From Vibrio nigripulchritudo ATCC 27043 (lineage in GTDB: Bacteria > Pseudomonadota > Gammaproteobacteria > Enterobacterales > Vibrionaceae), in assembly GCF_000222685.1 (NCBI RefSeq), contig NZ_AFWJ01000224.1, positions 1 through 40,262 of the forward strand: a stretch of 40,262 nucleotides of DNA, given 5' to 3'. The notes under the pieces were generated by a model that was not told where the DNA came from, made no database searches, and saw only the letters and a list, made by a program, of their open reading frames with translations. Every line of letters starts with the position of its first letter. Within the stretch, counting starts at the first letter, position 1. Position numbers and translations under genes: made by a program. Below, piece by piece: positions 15,287 through 22,855 of the stretch.

Positions 15287-17458
15287 ATGAACCATTTGGA
15301 AGCCGTTCTCACCTCACTGAACTACGTTGTACTGGTCAGAAACGAGGATCAGTCTTTTTGCTCACTGACACCGGAAGCTGAATGGTTCAGGCAACTATAT
15401 TGCGAGCAAACAGGCGCAACCTTTAGCGCTAAGAAACTGGATGTTTCTTTAGCCTTTCCTTTCATTGAAAACTTCATTATTGATGCGGACACGGTTTGGG
15501 GAGAGCCAGAGTCCACAGAATCAATAAGCTCTGGGGTATGGACAGAATCAGACGCCGAAGGTGAAGAACTTCAGCTCACAGCAATTGCTTCCAATAATGC
15601 TGGTGAGAGCTTGCTGATCATCGAAAATCGGACAGAGCACTTTAAGTTCGAACAGGACATGATGCAAAAAGCCAGAGACATCGCCCTGCTCAATGAAAAA
15701 CTGGTAACTGAGCTCAACCACAGGCAGCGTAATCTGCAATCCGATATTGCCCGGCTATTTGATGAAAATGCCAGCATGAAAGAAATCAGCGACTCCGTAA
15801 AATCGGAGTCTGCGGCTGTTATCATTTTCAACTGTAAAAGCAAGGTACTGAGCGTCAATAACGAGTTTAAAAAACTCTTTCATATTGAAGACGTGGCAAG
15901 CTCTCAATCACTGGCTTTGCTTGAGCGTTGGTGTAACGAAGCCGAACCCGTTTACCCCGAGATGAACCGTGTGCTCACCGCTGGTTCTTTCTGGGAAGGT
16001 GAGTTTTCGACCAAAACGATTCAGAACCAAAAACATTTTATCCGCCTGAATATCGCGCCGATAAAAAATGAGCGCCAGCAGGTCACTCATTTCGTTTGTA
16101 TTGTTCACGACATATCCGAGCTTCGTCTGGACGATAAACATGATGACAGTAACTATACTGGCTACGAGTACACCACTCAGTTGCCAAACCGACGCTACTT
16201 CTGGCGCAAACTGCAAGACACAGTAAAAGCGTCGAAAAAGAACAAAAATACATACTCAATTCTATACATCGACCTAGATTACTTTAAGCGAATCAACGAC
16301 AAGTATGGTTTTGAGCAGGGAGACAAAGTACTCAAGCTCATTGGTTCAAGAATTTCACGTTGCGTAAAACAGCGAGATTTTGTCTCTCATCTGGGCGGAG
16401 ATGAATTCACAATTATCGCGGTTGGCGCGGCTGAACAGCTCAAGCCCATGTCTGACCGCCTACGCCGTTCGATCAGCGAACCTGTTCTGATTGCCGGAGA
16501 ATCCGTGAGCATTACAGCCAGTATCGGGATCGCCACCGTAGAGGATAAAGTCAGCCTTGTTGAGGTTGTAAAGCACTCCGATCTTGCCATGTCTTCTGCC
16601 AAAGAGCTTGGACGTAACCAATGCCGAATTTACACTGAGCAGCTCGATCTTACCTTCTCACTCCGCTTACAGCGTGAACACGATATTCACGATGCGATTA
16701 AAAACGACGACTTCCACTTGCTGTACCAACCCAAAGTGAATGTTGAACCGTGTGACGAGTTCAATGTAGAAGCACTGGTACGCTGGGAGCATGCCACCGA
16801 AGGCACTATTTTCCCTAATGATTTTATTCCGATTGCAGAAGATTCCGGTCAGATCATTCCTCTTGGTCGTTGGGTATTAGATCAGGCTTGTTATGACGCA
16901 AAATCCCTGCTCGATGATGGCATTAATATTCGTATGGCGGTTAACGTATCAACCAAGCAGTTGAAACACCCTGACTTCTACAACCATGTAAACAAAGCTT
17001 TAGAAAAGAGTGGATTGCCATCCCACCATCTTGAACTTGAAATCACCGAAAGCGGTCTGCTCGCCGACATTGATTCTATTCTTGATGTTCTGGGCAAAGT
17101 GAGACAGCTTGGCGTCACTGTTGCTCTGGACGATTTTGGTACCGGCTTTTCTTCTTTGAACTATTTGCGGCAGATGCCCGTCGACTTTATTAAGATCGAT
17201 AAAGAATTTGTCGACGAGCTGCCTGCCAATAATCAGAGCATGCTGATCACTACCTCGCTGATAGAACTCGCGCACAGCCTAAACTTAAAGGTGATTGCAG
17301 AAGGGGTTGAGACTTTGAAACAGCTCAACTGCCTGACCAAAGTGGAATGCGATTACATTCAAGGCTACTACTTTTACAAGCCATTGCCCTTTAGCCAACT
17401 GGAACTAGCATACAAGACCGAAACAGAAGAAAAACGAATAGTGTTACCCAAAAAATAA
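15287..17458 (+). CDS. PAS-GGDEF-EAL cyclic-di-GMP signalling protein
   Basis: A 723-residue soluble protein without membrane helices. Residues 1-120 form a PAS-like sensor ('FPFIENFIIDADTVWGEP', 'LLIIENR'), then a coiled-coil linker (about 122-165) and a PAS domain (about 168-285). The GGDEF domain has an intact LGGDEF at 369-374. The EAL domain has EAL at 495-497 and the usual catalytic residues in NVS, LEITES, DDFGTGFS, KIDK and EGVET. Both synthesis and breakdown of cyclic-di-GMP are thus possible; the degenerate 'TTQLPNR' suggests the phosphodiesterase may dominate. It is last in the GTPase operon (15-base gap) and is probably its output. A hairpin overlaps the stop. Confidence 0.92.
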   Translation: MNHLEAVLTSLNYVVLVRNEDQSFCSLTPEAEWFRQLYCEQTGATFSAKKLDVSLAFPFIENFIIDADTVWGEPESTESISSGVWTESDAEGEELQLTAIASNNAGESLLIIENRTEHFKFEQDMMQKARDIALLNEKLVTELNHRQRNLQSDIARLFDENASMKEISDSVKSESAAVIIFNCKSKVLSVNNEFKKLFHIEDVASSQSLALLERWCNEAEPVYPEMNRVLTAGSFWEGEFSTKTIQNQKHFIRLNIAPIKNERQQVTHFVCIVHDISELRLDDKHDDSNYTGYEYTTQLPNRRYFWRKLQDTVKASKKNKNTYSILYIDLDYFKRINDKYGFEQGDKVLKLIGSRISRCVKQRDFVSHLGGDEFTIIAVGAAEQLKPMSDRLRRSISEPVLIAGESVSITASIGIATVEDKVSLVEVVKHSDLAMSSAKELGRNQCRIYTEQLDLTFSLRLQREHDIHDAIKNDDFHLLYQPKVNVEPCDEFNVEALVRWEHATEGTIFPNDFIPIAEDSGQIIPLGRWVLDQACYDAKSLLDDGINIRMAVNVSTKQLKHPDFYNHVNKALEKSGLPSHHLELEITESGLLADIDSILDVLGKVRQLGVTVALDDFGTGFSSLNYLRQMPVDFIKIDKEFVDELPANNQSMLITTSLIELAHSLNLKVIAEGVETLKQLNCLTKVECDYIQGYYFYKPLPFSQLELAYKTETEEKRIVLPKK

Positions 17459-17487
17459 CCGCCTCTGATTGAACAGTTGGCGGTTAT
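17450..17487. terminator. bidirectional terminator between GGDEF-EAL and RTX genes
   Basis: ATAACCGCC (17455-17463) pairs with GGCGGTTAT (17479-17487), with a further CTG/CAG pair inside. On the minus strand it is followed by a run of T (complement of 17450-17455), so it terminates the RTX gene well. On the plus strand it follows the operon's last stop with a weaker T-rich tail. Confidence 0.75.
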
Positions 17488-17527
17488 CTTCAGTTTTAGA
17501 AGTCAAATAAACAGCTAAACACCCTTC

Positions 17528-18538
17528 CTAAACATAGGTGGCGTCGTAATCGCTGTCGGTAAAGACCTGAAACGTATCGGTCGATGTTTCGAAGGTCAAA
17601 GAGATAAAGTCATCAGCAGCGAAACTATGAGACTCTAGATATTCCGATTCCTCTGCCGTTAGCGCACGCGCTTCTGTGATCAATGAAAACTGAAAGTATG
17701 GCGACCACTCTTCCATCCAAGTGCCCGCATTAGAAATGATCAAGCCGAAGCCCGTTTCATTTGCTGCGTCGTTATGGGTCAGCATTTCGTTGTTCAGAAT
17801 CAAATTCACATCATCCCCGACGCCAACAATGGCTTCGAAGTTAGAGTACATGACATGATCTTCGAAATTTGATTGTTCATTTCGATTGTTTCCCAACTTC
17901 AATACGTCGAACCCAGAACCACCATCGACGTTGCGAGTCATCTGTGGCGGTGTTCCTAGTTCGTTTGGACCAAACAGTTCTTCATAAATCGCATCTGATG
18001 GGCGTGATATCCATGTGGCTGGAGAGCTCAGGTCTGATATGTCGACAATGTCATCCCCAGAACCCGCTTTAATATCAAACTCAGTAAACTGTGAATTTTT
18101 AGAATGCGTAAATACAATGTGGTCGTTTCCGGCACCAGAATCGATAGTAAACAGATTACTCCAGAGAGCATTGCTGCTATAAGCAGAAATAGAAATGATA
18201 TCCGCCCCATCGCCTGTTGTGACTTCACCACGCTTGGCGTTTTCGATTACGACTTCTGAACCCGTATTGTTCGCAAGATTAACATTGATTTCGACAAAGT
18301 TACTGATTAGTACCAATTCGCTTTCGCCTTCGACTTTTGCTTCTTTGTAACCCTGTTTGTTCCAAGAATCCGAGCGAATAAATACAGACTGACTTGAGTC
18401 ATCGAGGTGTTCAATGGACACTCCATCGCCCGACCAACTATCAAAACCTACGACTGAGGCGGCTGCGTTATCGCCGTTGAGGTCGTTCGCACTACCAGTG
18501 CCGTCTATGTTGGTTGTTCCAATAAATGAACTGATCAT
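17528..18538 (-). CDS. RTX-like calcium-binding protein, probably type I secreted
   Basis: The 336-residue acidic protein contains spaced glycine/aspartate nonapeptides of the RTX type (GGxGxDxUx): GDGADIISI (109-117), GAGNDHIVF (135-143), GSGDDIVDI (159-167) and a variant at about 206-215. Such repeats bind calcium after export. There is no N-terminal signal peptide, and the C-terminus ends in acidic residues and a short hydrophobic tip, as in type I secretion substrates. No secretion genes or enzymatic domain are nearby. RBS AAGGGA is 5 bases from the ATG. It stands alone, with its own terminator. Confidence 0.75.
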   Translation of the reverse strand: MISSFIGTTNIDGTGSANDLNGDNAAASVVGFDSWSGDGVSIEHLDDSSQSVFIRSDSWNKQGYKEAKVEGESELVLISNFVEINVNLANNTGSEVVIENAKRGEVTTGDGADIISISAYSSNALWSNLFTIDSGAGNDHIVFTHSKNSQFTEFDIKAGSGDDIVDISDLSSPATWISRPSDAIYEELFGPNELGTPPQMTRNVDGGSGFDVLKLGNNRNEQSNFEDHVMYSNFEAIVGVGDDVNLILNNEMLTHNDAANETGFGLIISNAGTWMEEWSPYFQFSLITEARALTAEESEYLESHSFAADDFISLTFETSTDTFQVFTDSDYDATYV

Positions 18539-18923
18539 AATTCCCTTTCCATAAGTGTTAGTTTATGTCACCAGAATCATAAATTCAGAATGAATAGCCT
18601 TGCATAACTGGGCGTCAAAATAGTAATAAAATGAGCCTTAATTTTATAAAAATACCAATATGAATCATTTCTTAGTACAACTAAGCTCATCACTGGAATT
18701 AGCTTTCTAAACTAGTGAATTACTATCGTATTGTTCGATACTTTATCCGTTGACCTTTAACTTTAGAAAAAACTCATGATTACCAAATTAAATCAACAAG
18801 TTAATTTAATTCTTCAACACTTACATCAAGATATCCAAAACCAGCCGCAAATTTTCTATTTTTAATTAAAACTTCTCTAAATAAATGTCATATGAACTCT
18901 CACTCACATAAATTATAAAATCC
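18539..18923. other. AT-rich intergenic region
   Basis: About 385 bases between divergent genes, rich in A and T. It must hold the promoters of the RTX gene and the esterase. One short open frame (18776-18865, 29 codons, plus) reads as an amphipathic helix but has only a weak ribosome binding site. A terminator on the plus strand follows at 18924 with no recognised gene before it. Confidence 0.4.
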
Positions 18924-18953
18924 CAGAGACCTCTCATTCGAGTCTCTGTTTTT
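18924..18953 (+). terminator. orphan rho-independent terminator
   Basis: CAGAGAC (18924-18930) pairs with GTCTCTG (18942-18948) around an 11-base loop and is followed by TTTTT. No gene on the plus strand ends before it, so it would end a small RNA or small-ORF transcript, or attenuate the esterase leader. Confidence 0.6.
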
Positions 18954-18986
18954 GCGTAATGTTTCATAATTTAAGAGGCTTAACCC

Positions 18987-19427
18987 ATGAAAAAATGGAT
19001 AATTTTTCTTGCTACATTTTGGGCGTCAAGTTTGCACGCTTCAGGCTTACTGCAGTGGCCTGAAATAAAGTCGCACACTTTGACTTCCGCAGTGCTGGAA
19101 GAACAACGTAGAGTCTGGGTTGCTTTACCCGGTAACTATCACAACAACCCAGATGCTCAGTACCCGGTTATTTACTTTACAGATGGGTCTTATCTCATTA
19201 AAAACATTCAAGGTGCCATGTGGGCATTGAATACTCGTGCTGGTGTCCCAGAAGCCATTTTAATTGCCATTGAAAACCCAGATAACACTCGCGCTCGCGA
19301 TTTAACTCCAACCGTATATACCAATGAGTTTTCACCACCGGGTGCCGTGACGGGTCAAAGTGCACAGTTTGAGAGGTTTATCGTTGAAGAACTTGTACCT
19401 TGGGTGGAACACGAACTATCGCACTGA
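18987..19427 (+). CDS. N-terminal part of a periplasmic esterase (frameshifted)
   Basis: A signal peptide (MKKWIIFLATFWASSLHASG) leads into the start of an alpha/beta-hydrolase of the 'putative esterase' group that includes esterase D and Fes/IroE siderophore esterases. The segments 'RRVWVALPGNY', 'YPVIYFTDG' and 'FIVEELVPWVEHE' are typical. Directly after the last of these the frame turns and stops at 19425-19427, while the frame starting at 19414 continues the family sequence (NYRTDGFEVIAGHSLGG). One extra base at about 19410-19413 explains this. Joined, the protein has 285 residues, a normal length. Confidence 0.7.
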   Translation: MKKWIIFLATFWASSLHASGLLQWPEIKSHTLTSAVLEEQRRVWVALPGNYHNNPDAQYPVIYFTDGSYLIKNIQGAMWALNTRAGVPEAILIAIENPDNTRARDLTPTVYTNEFSPPGAVTGQSAQFERFIVEELVPWVEHELSH

Positions 19428-19845
19428 TGGGTTCGAGGTTATCGCAGGTCATTCTCTAGGTGGGCTATTTGTGGTGTCCAGCCTGATTTCACCAGCAGCA
19501 AACTCCGTTTTTGAAGGCTATGTGGCAATGGATCCTTCCCTTTGGTGGGACAATCAGGTGATGATAGAGCGTGTGACGACAGCCGCAACCAACATCCCGT
19601 CTAACCAGCATATGGTCTACATTTCCGCAGCGTGGGAAGAGAACATTCCACCTGAGTTTATGGATTTGTACATCAGCCACATCGGCGGAATAGACACAGT
19701 TTCTAAAGTGATTGAAGCTCAATATCCTTTGAACTCAACCTATCAAATAGAAACAAAAGAATCGCACAGAAGCATCGTATACAGCAGCCTGTATAATGGC
19801 ATCCGAGCTGTATTCCAATGCTACCCAGAAGTTTGTGTGAAGTAA
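19360..19845 (+). CDS. C-terminal part of the same esterase with catalytic serine
   Basis: True coding sequence in this frame starts near 19414; the ATG at 19360 is out of frame with the N-terminal part and its first 18 codons are a shadow. The fragment holds the nucleophile elbow GHSLGG, the 'AMDPSLWWDN' segment and a late histidine in 'ESHRSIVYSSLYNGI', which is the expected Ser-Asp/His set. Without the N-terminal part it lacks the signal peptide and first strands and would be inactive. The gene is thus a recent pseudogene or carries a sequencing error. A terminator follows. Confidence 0.7.
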   Translation: MHSLRGLSLKNLYLGWNTNYRTDGFEVIAGHSLGGLFVVSSLISPAANSVFEGYVAMDPSLWWDNQVMIERVTTAATNIPSNQHMVYISAAWEENIPPEFMDLYISHIGGIDTVSKVIEAQYPLNSTYQIETKESHRSIVYSSLYNGIRAVFQCYPEVCVK

Positions 19846-19866
19846 TATAAGAGCTAAATAACGCAG

Positions 19867-19889
19867 AAGCCCCATTTGGAATGGGGCTT
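19867..19889. terminator. terminator hairpin after the esterase
   Basis: AAGCCCCATT (19867-19876) pairs with AATGGGGCTT (19880-19889) around TGG and is followed by ATTACTATT. It lies 21 bases after the esterase stop and may also serve the minus-strand genes that end at 20002. Confidence 0.7.
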
Positions 19890-20001
19890 ATTACTATTAA
19901 GATACACACCTGTTTTACATATACATTCTTACATAAGATACTTCGCAATTAGATGAAACAGACGTATTCAATTTCTTAGTGTCTGATGGTTACGAGAGTT
20001 T

Positions 20002-20337
20002 CTAAGGGCAACCATTTAACGGACAAACTTCAATCCAACGTAAGTCTTCAGAATTATCCCATAGGTGGCAAGTTCCTAATCCTCTGACATTCGCTAGTGT
20101 TTTATCAGCTGCAAACGCAGTGAGAACAAGAGATGCATGTACACTATCTTTGTGAACAGAAAAGCGTCCAGTAGTGGCGCAAGATGGACGGTTCGATTCA
20201 GAATTTCCAGCAATCTTAAACAAGATCGCATCATTGACTGAACCAATATGGACAATCTTTCCACCTTGGCTATTTCCAACAGCAAATGCTGAAGATGTAA
20301 AGAATAAACCAAACAAGACTAACAAATACTTTCTCAT
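20002..20337 (-). CDS. small exported cysteine-containing protein, member 1
   Basis: 111 residues with a clear signal peptide (MRKYLLVLFGLFFTSSAFA). The mature part follows a plan shared with three neighbours: a 'GGKIVHI' strand, a Cys followed by an 'FSVHKDS' type segment, a hydrophobic helix 'SLVLTAFAADKT', and a second Cys before a tryptophan-containing end. I recall similar small exported proteins of unknown function in many proteobacteria; no function can be given. It lies 26 bases after member 2 and is probably co-transcribed. Confidence 0.7.
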   Translation of the reverse strand: MRKYLLVLFGLFFTSSAFAVGNSQGGKIVHIGSVNDAILFKIAGNSESNRPSCATTGRFSVHKDSVHASLVLTAFAADKTLANVRGLGTCHLWDNSEDLRWIEVCPLNGCP

Positions 20338-20363
20338 TTCTATTTTCCTAATTGATGTTAATT

Positions 20364-20678
20364 TTAACCTGCTGGGTCAAACTGTGTAACCAAGCAGTAT
20401 CCTGTGCCATTTTCTCGACCAGCCACATAAACTGTTCCTGATGTCCTACCTGCTGCCCATGCAGTTAGCACGACAGAAGTCAGTGCTGTATGTTCCTGCT
20501 TGATCATCATCCAGCCGTAGGGTGAACCTGCGCATTTCGAAGGTAACCCTGAATCCATCATAATCAAAATTCCAGAAGTCACGGCAGTAAGATTACTGAT
20601 TTTGCCCGACTTGTAATGACCGGAAGCAAATGCGCCAAACGGTAGAAACAATAGAACGAGCCAAGCCAACTTTTTCAT
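20364..20678 (-). CDS. small exported cysteine-containing protein, member 2
   Basis: 104 residues, signal peptide MKKLAWLVLLFLPFGAFASG. The mature part has 'SGKISNL', a Cys in 'LPSKCAGSP', the helix 'TSVVLTAWAAGRT' and a late Cys in 'GTGYCLV', the same order as in member 1. RBS AAGGGG precedes the ATG. It is the upstream gene of a pair with member 1. Function unknown. Confidence 0.7.
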   Translation of the reverse strand: MKKLAWLVLLFLPFGAFASGHYKSGKISNLTAVTSGILIMMDSGLPSKCAGSPYGWMMIKQEHTALTSVVLTAWAAGRTSGTVYVAGRENGTGYCLVTQFDPAG

Positions 20679-21060
20679 AAAATCCCCTTATTAATATGTC
20701 ATATATTTAACCAGCGCGATGAACACGAAAATGTCCGTGAACACAATCTCCTCTCACACCAAACCCTATATTCACTTTCTTTTTTGATACATGATCCGTT
20801 AAAAATCGAGAAAGTAATATTTGTCTTCTGTCGCTCGGTATCGTATCCGGAATAACAAAATAGTTAGATTAACAATCTGGGTGAGGTTTAGATTTACTTT
20901 CTAGCGTAAAATATATTTTTTTACCATCCGCAAATCCAAAAGTTTTTAAGAACACCAATCAAATTCGAATTATAATGCGCAAAGGTCGTTCCGTTCGCAA
21001 TTATCAAAAACACCTATTGCAATATAATAAACATTCATTTATTAACAATTGATACATTAA
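20679..21060. other. AT-rich intergenic region between two pairs of small exported proteins
   Basis: No gene is supported. The region holds the promoter of member 2. An inverted pair ACTTTCT (20774-20780) / AGAAAGT (20809-20815) is present but is probably chance. The strong AT bias suggests acquired DNA. Confidence 0.4.
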
Positions 21061-21396
21061 TTAAAAACGCGTTTCTTGAAGCGCAATAAATGCCCCTTCA
21101 CAACTGCCTTCTTCCGAGTGAATTCGGACCTTTTTACCAGAGATCTGTGCAGCCATTGCAACACTTAAAACTTTATCAATAAACTCAGAGCTGTGGCGGC
21201 TAAATGTGAAGCGAGCAACGCCTTTACAGGCTTGGTTTAAATGGGTAGCACTATCGCTGAAATAAATACGCAAAGATTTGTCTGTTTTAAAATCGTAAAC
21301 CTTAACCCCTTTTAACGTACCAAAGCCGATATCTTGTGCATTAACAACGGGCGCAAGAAAGCTTAACGACAATAAAATGATTGGAATTTTTTTCAC
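21061..21396 (-). CDS. small exported cysteine-containing protein, member 3
   Basis: 111 residues, signal peptide MKKIPIILLSLSFLAPVVNA. The mature protein has the group plan: a glycine-rich first strand ('GTLKGVKVYDF'), 'LRIYFSD', Cys in 'NQACKGVARF', the helix 'DKVLSVAMAAQIS' with 'GKKVRIHSEEG', and a late Cys. It is more divergent from members 1 and 2. Function unknown. Confidence 0.7.
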   Translation of the reverse strand: MKKIPIILLSLSFLAPVVNAQDIGFGTLKGVKVYDFKTDKSLRIYFSDSATHLNQACKGVARFTFSRHSSEFIDKVLSVAMAAQISGKKVRIHSEEGSCEGAFIALQETRF

Positions 21397-21466
21397 AGCT
21401 ATTACTCTTCAAATTTAAGAAAATTAAATAATTCTACTCATTAGTTTGTGTTGAGAGAAATGTTTA

Positions 21467-21808
21467 TTATTTTGGATAAACAAATATCCCTTCTATTGAG
21501 CAGCTCCACCACCCTGTATGGTTTGTTTGCTCATATCGAATTTGTCCTTTAAAGCTTTTTGTGGTCATCATAGTAAGTAGCAAAGAGTAATACTCTTTAT
21601 AATTAGGATTACTTTTACTGAGCCGCCCACCCTTATCTCCATAGCAACCTGGCATTGCACCTGGCTGAAATTCAATATAAAGACCATCACCTTGATCATG
21701 ATGAAATCCAACCGGATACAGCGTTTCTATTTCTGGACCCGTTTTTACTTGTGCTTGAGCCGTAAAAGCACACACAACCAAAGCCGTTGCGAGTATTCTC
21801 TTTTTCAT
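21467..21808 (-). CDS. small exported cysteine-containing protein, member 4
   Basis: 113 residues, signal peptide MKKRILATALVVCAFTAQA. The mature part has 'GLYIEFQPG', Cys in 'MPGCYGD', the helix 'YYSLLLTMMTTKSFKG', a 'QIRYEQ' strand and a late Cys in 'WWSCSIEG', so the order of elements is as in members 1-3. It is separated from the immunity gene upstream by a strong hairpin, so it is its own unit. Function unknown. Confidence 0.7.
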   Translation of the reverse strand: MKKRILATALVVCAFTAQAQVKTGPEIETLYPVGFHHDQGDGLYIEFQPGAMPGCYGDKGGRLSKSNPNYKEYYSLLLTMMTTKSFKGQIRYEQTNHTGWWSCSIEGIFVYPK

Positions 21809-21825
21809 TATCTATCCTTAAATTA

Positions 21826-21852
21826 AAGAGGCTTGCTGTCACAAGCCTCTTT
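21826..21852 (-). terminator. terminator of the CDI-type operon
   Basis: AAAGAGGCTTG (21826-21836) pairs perfectly with CAAGCCTCTTT (21842-21852). It lies 5 bases after the stop of the immunity gene. The stem's own terminal T's and the following AT-rich sequence serve as the tail on the minus strand. Confidence 0.75.
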
Positions 21853-21857
21853 TCCTT

Positions 21858-22835
21858 TTATTGGTTGCCTAATACGTGTTCCAGATCAAACACGGGTGGG
21901 TTGGCAAGGACTTCCTGAATTGTTGGACCTTCATTTTTGATGATCCATTCCGGTAAATATGGGCTGTCGAAGCTCATCGTTTTACCCGTTTGGTCAAAAT
22001 ACACGGCAAGCAAGGCGATGATTTTGTCATAGAACATGGCATCAACATCTCCCAAATCGAGCGACTTTTCACCATTCGGTTGCCCTTTTTCAGGAACAAG
22101 GTACGCGAAGTAATGGTAATTTTTATCCATTGCCTCCAGCACCGTTTGTTCGACACCCTCGTGGTTACCTTGCCAAATCGCTTCGATGATGTTTACCAGT
22201 GGCGTGTAAAGCGAGTGAATTCGGTTCTCGATTTCTCGTTCTACAATGGCGTTGATAACACCGGGCTCACCTATTGCACGAACACTTTTCAGTGCTTCAG
22301 CCCTTATTTGAGGGTCTGCTTCATTTCTATAGAACACCTTGAAGAACTCAAAATAGATATTGTTCACTCGTCTAAACGGTTCATCAAAGTACGTTCCGAG
22401 AATCTCCTGCTCAACAAGACACAGCTCCTTTACCCCTTCGTTATTGCGAACCATCGCATTCGCGCTTACCGCATCCATCCAGTCATAAAATCCGTAAGAG
22501 CCCTCTGGCGGTTCAAGCTCCATGGATGTGTCGAGAAACTCCAAGTGGAAATGCGATTTCTTGCCTCGGTATAGGATGGAGCGAAATGCCATCCAACTGA
22601 GTTGAGCAGAACAATATTGCAGAAAACGTGTATACCTTTCATCCACATTTAAAAGTATCGATTCAATAATACAAACCCTATACCGATCAGAGTGCATATA
22701 TAATGTTTTCTTTTTGCTATAAGTCTCTAACTTTGAATTTCCTTCATAAAGGGAATTTATTGGAATCAACCAAAGCTGAATCTCAAGATTCTTATCGTGA
22801 TCAATAGATAACTCTCTATGATGCTTAGTTCTCAT
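21858..22835 (-). CDS. cdiI: Imm49-like immunity protein for the CDI-type toxin
   Basis: A cytoplasmic 325-residue helical protein with no signal peptide. The segments 'DWMDAVSANAMVRNNEG' and 'FDSPYLPEWII' near the end resemble the Imm49 family of polymorphic-toxin immunity proteins, as I remember it. It directly follows the toxin gene (20-base gap), the position expected of an immunity gene that protects the producing cell. The family call is moderate; the role as immunity protein is well supported by position. Confidence 0.65.
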   Translation of the reverse strand: MRTKHHRELSIDHDKNLEIQLWLIPINSLYEGNSKLETYSKKKTLYMHSDRYRVCIIESILLNVDERYTRFLQYCSAQLSWMAFRSILYRGKKSHFHLEFLDTSMELEPPEGSYGFYDWMDAVSANAMVRNNEGVKELCLVEQEILGTYFDEPFRRVNNIYFEFFKVFYRNEADPQIRAEALKSVRAIGEPGVINAIVEREIENRIHSLYTPLVNIIEAIWQGNHEGVEQTVLEAMDKNYHYFAYLVPEKGQPNGEKSLDLGDVDAMFYDKIIALLAVYFDQTGKTMSFDSPYLPEWIIKNEGPTIQEVLANPPVFDLEHVLGNQ

Positions 22836-22855
22836 TTTAACTCTAACTCTTTGTC

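Noticed and set aside
20774-20815. ACTTTCT/AGAAAGT inverted pair in the AT-rich gap
   Set aside because: Short arms, 28-base interior and low complexity; chance is likely.
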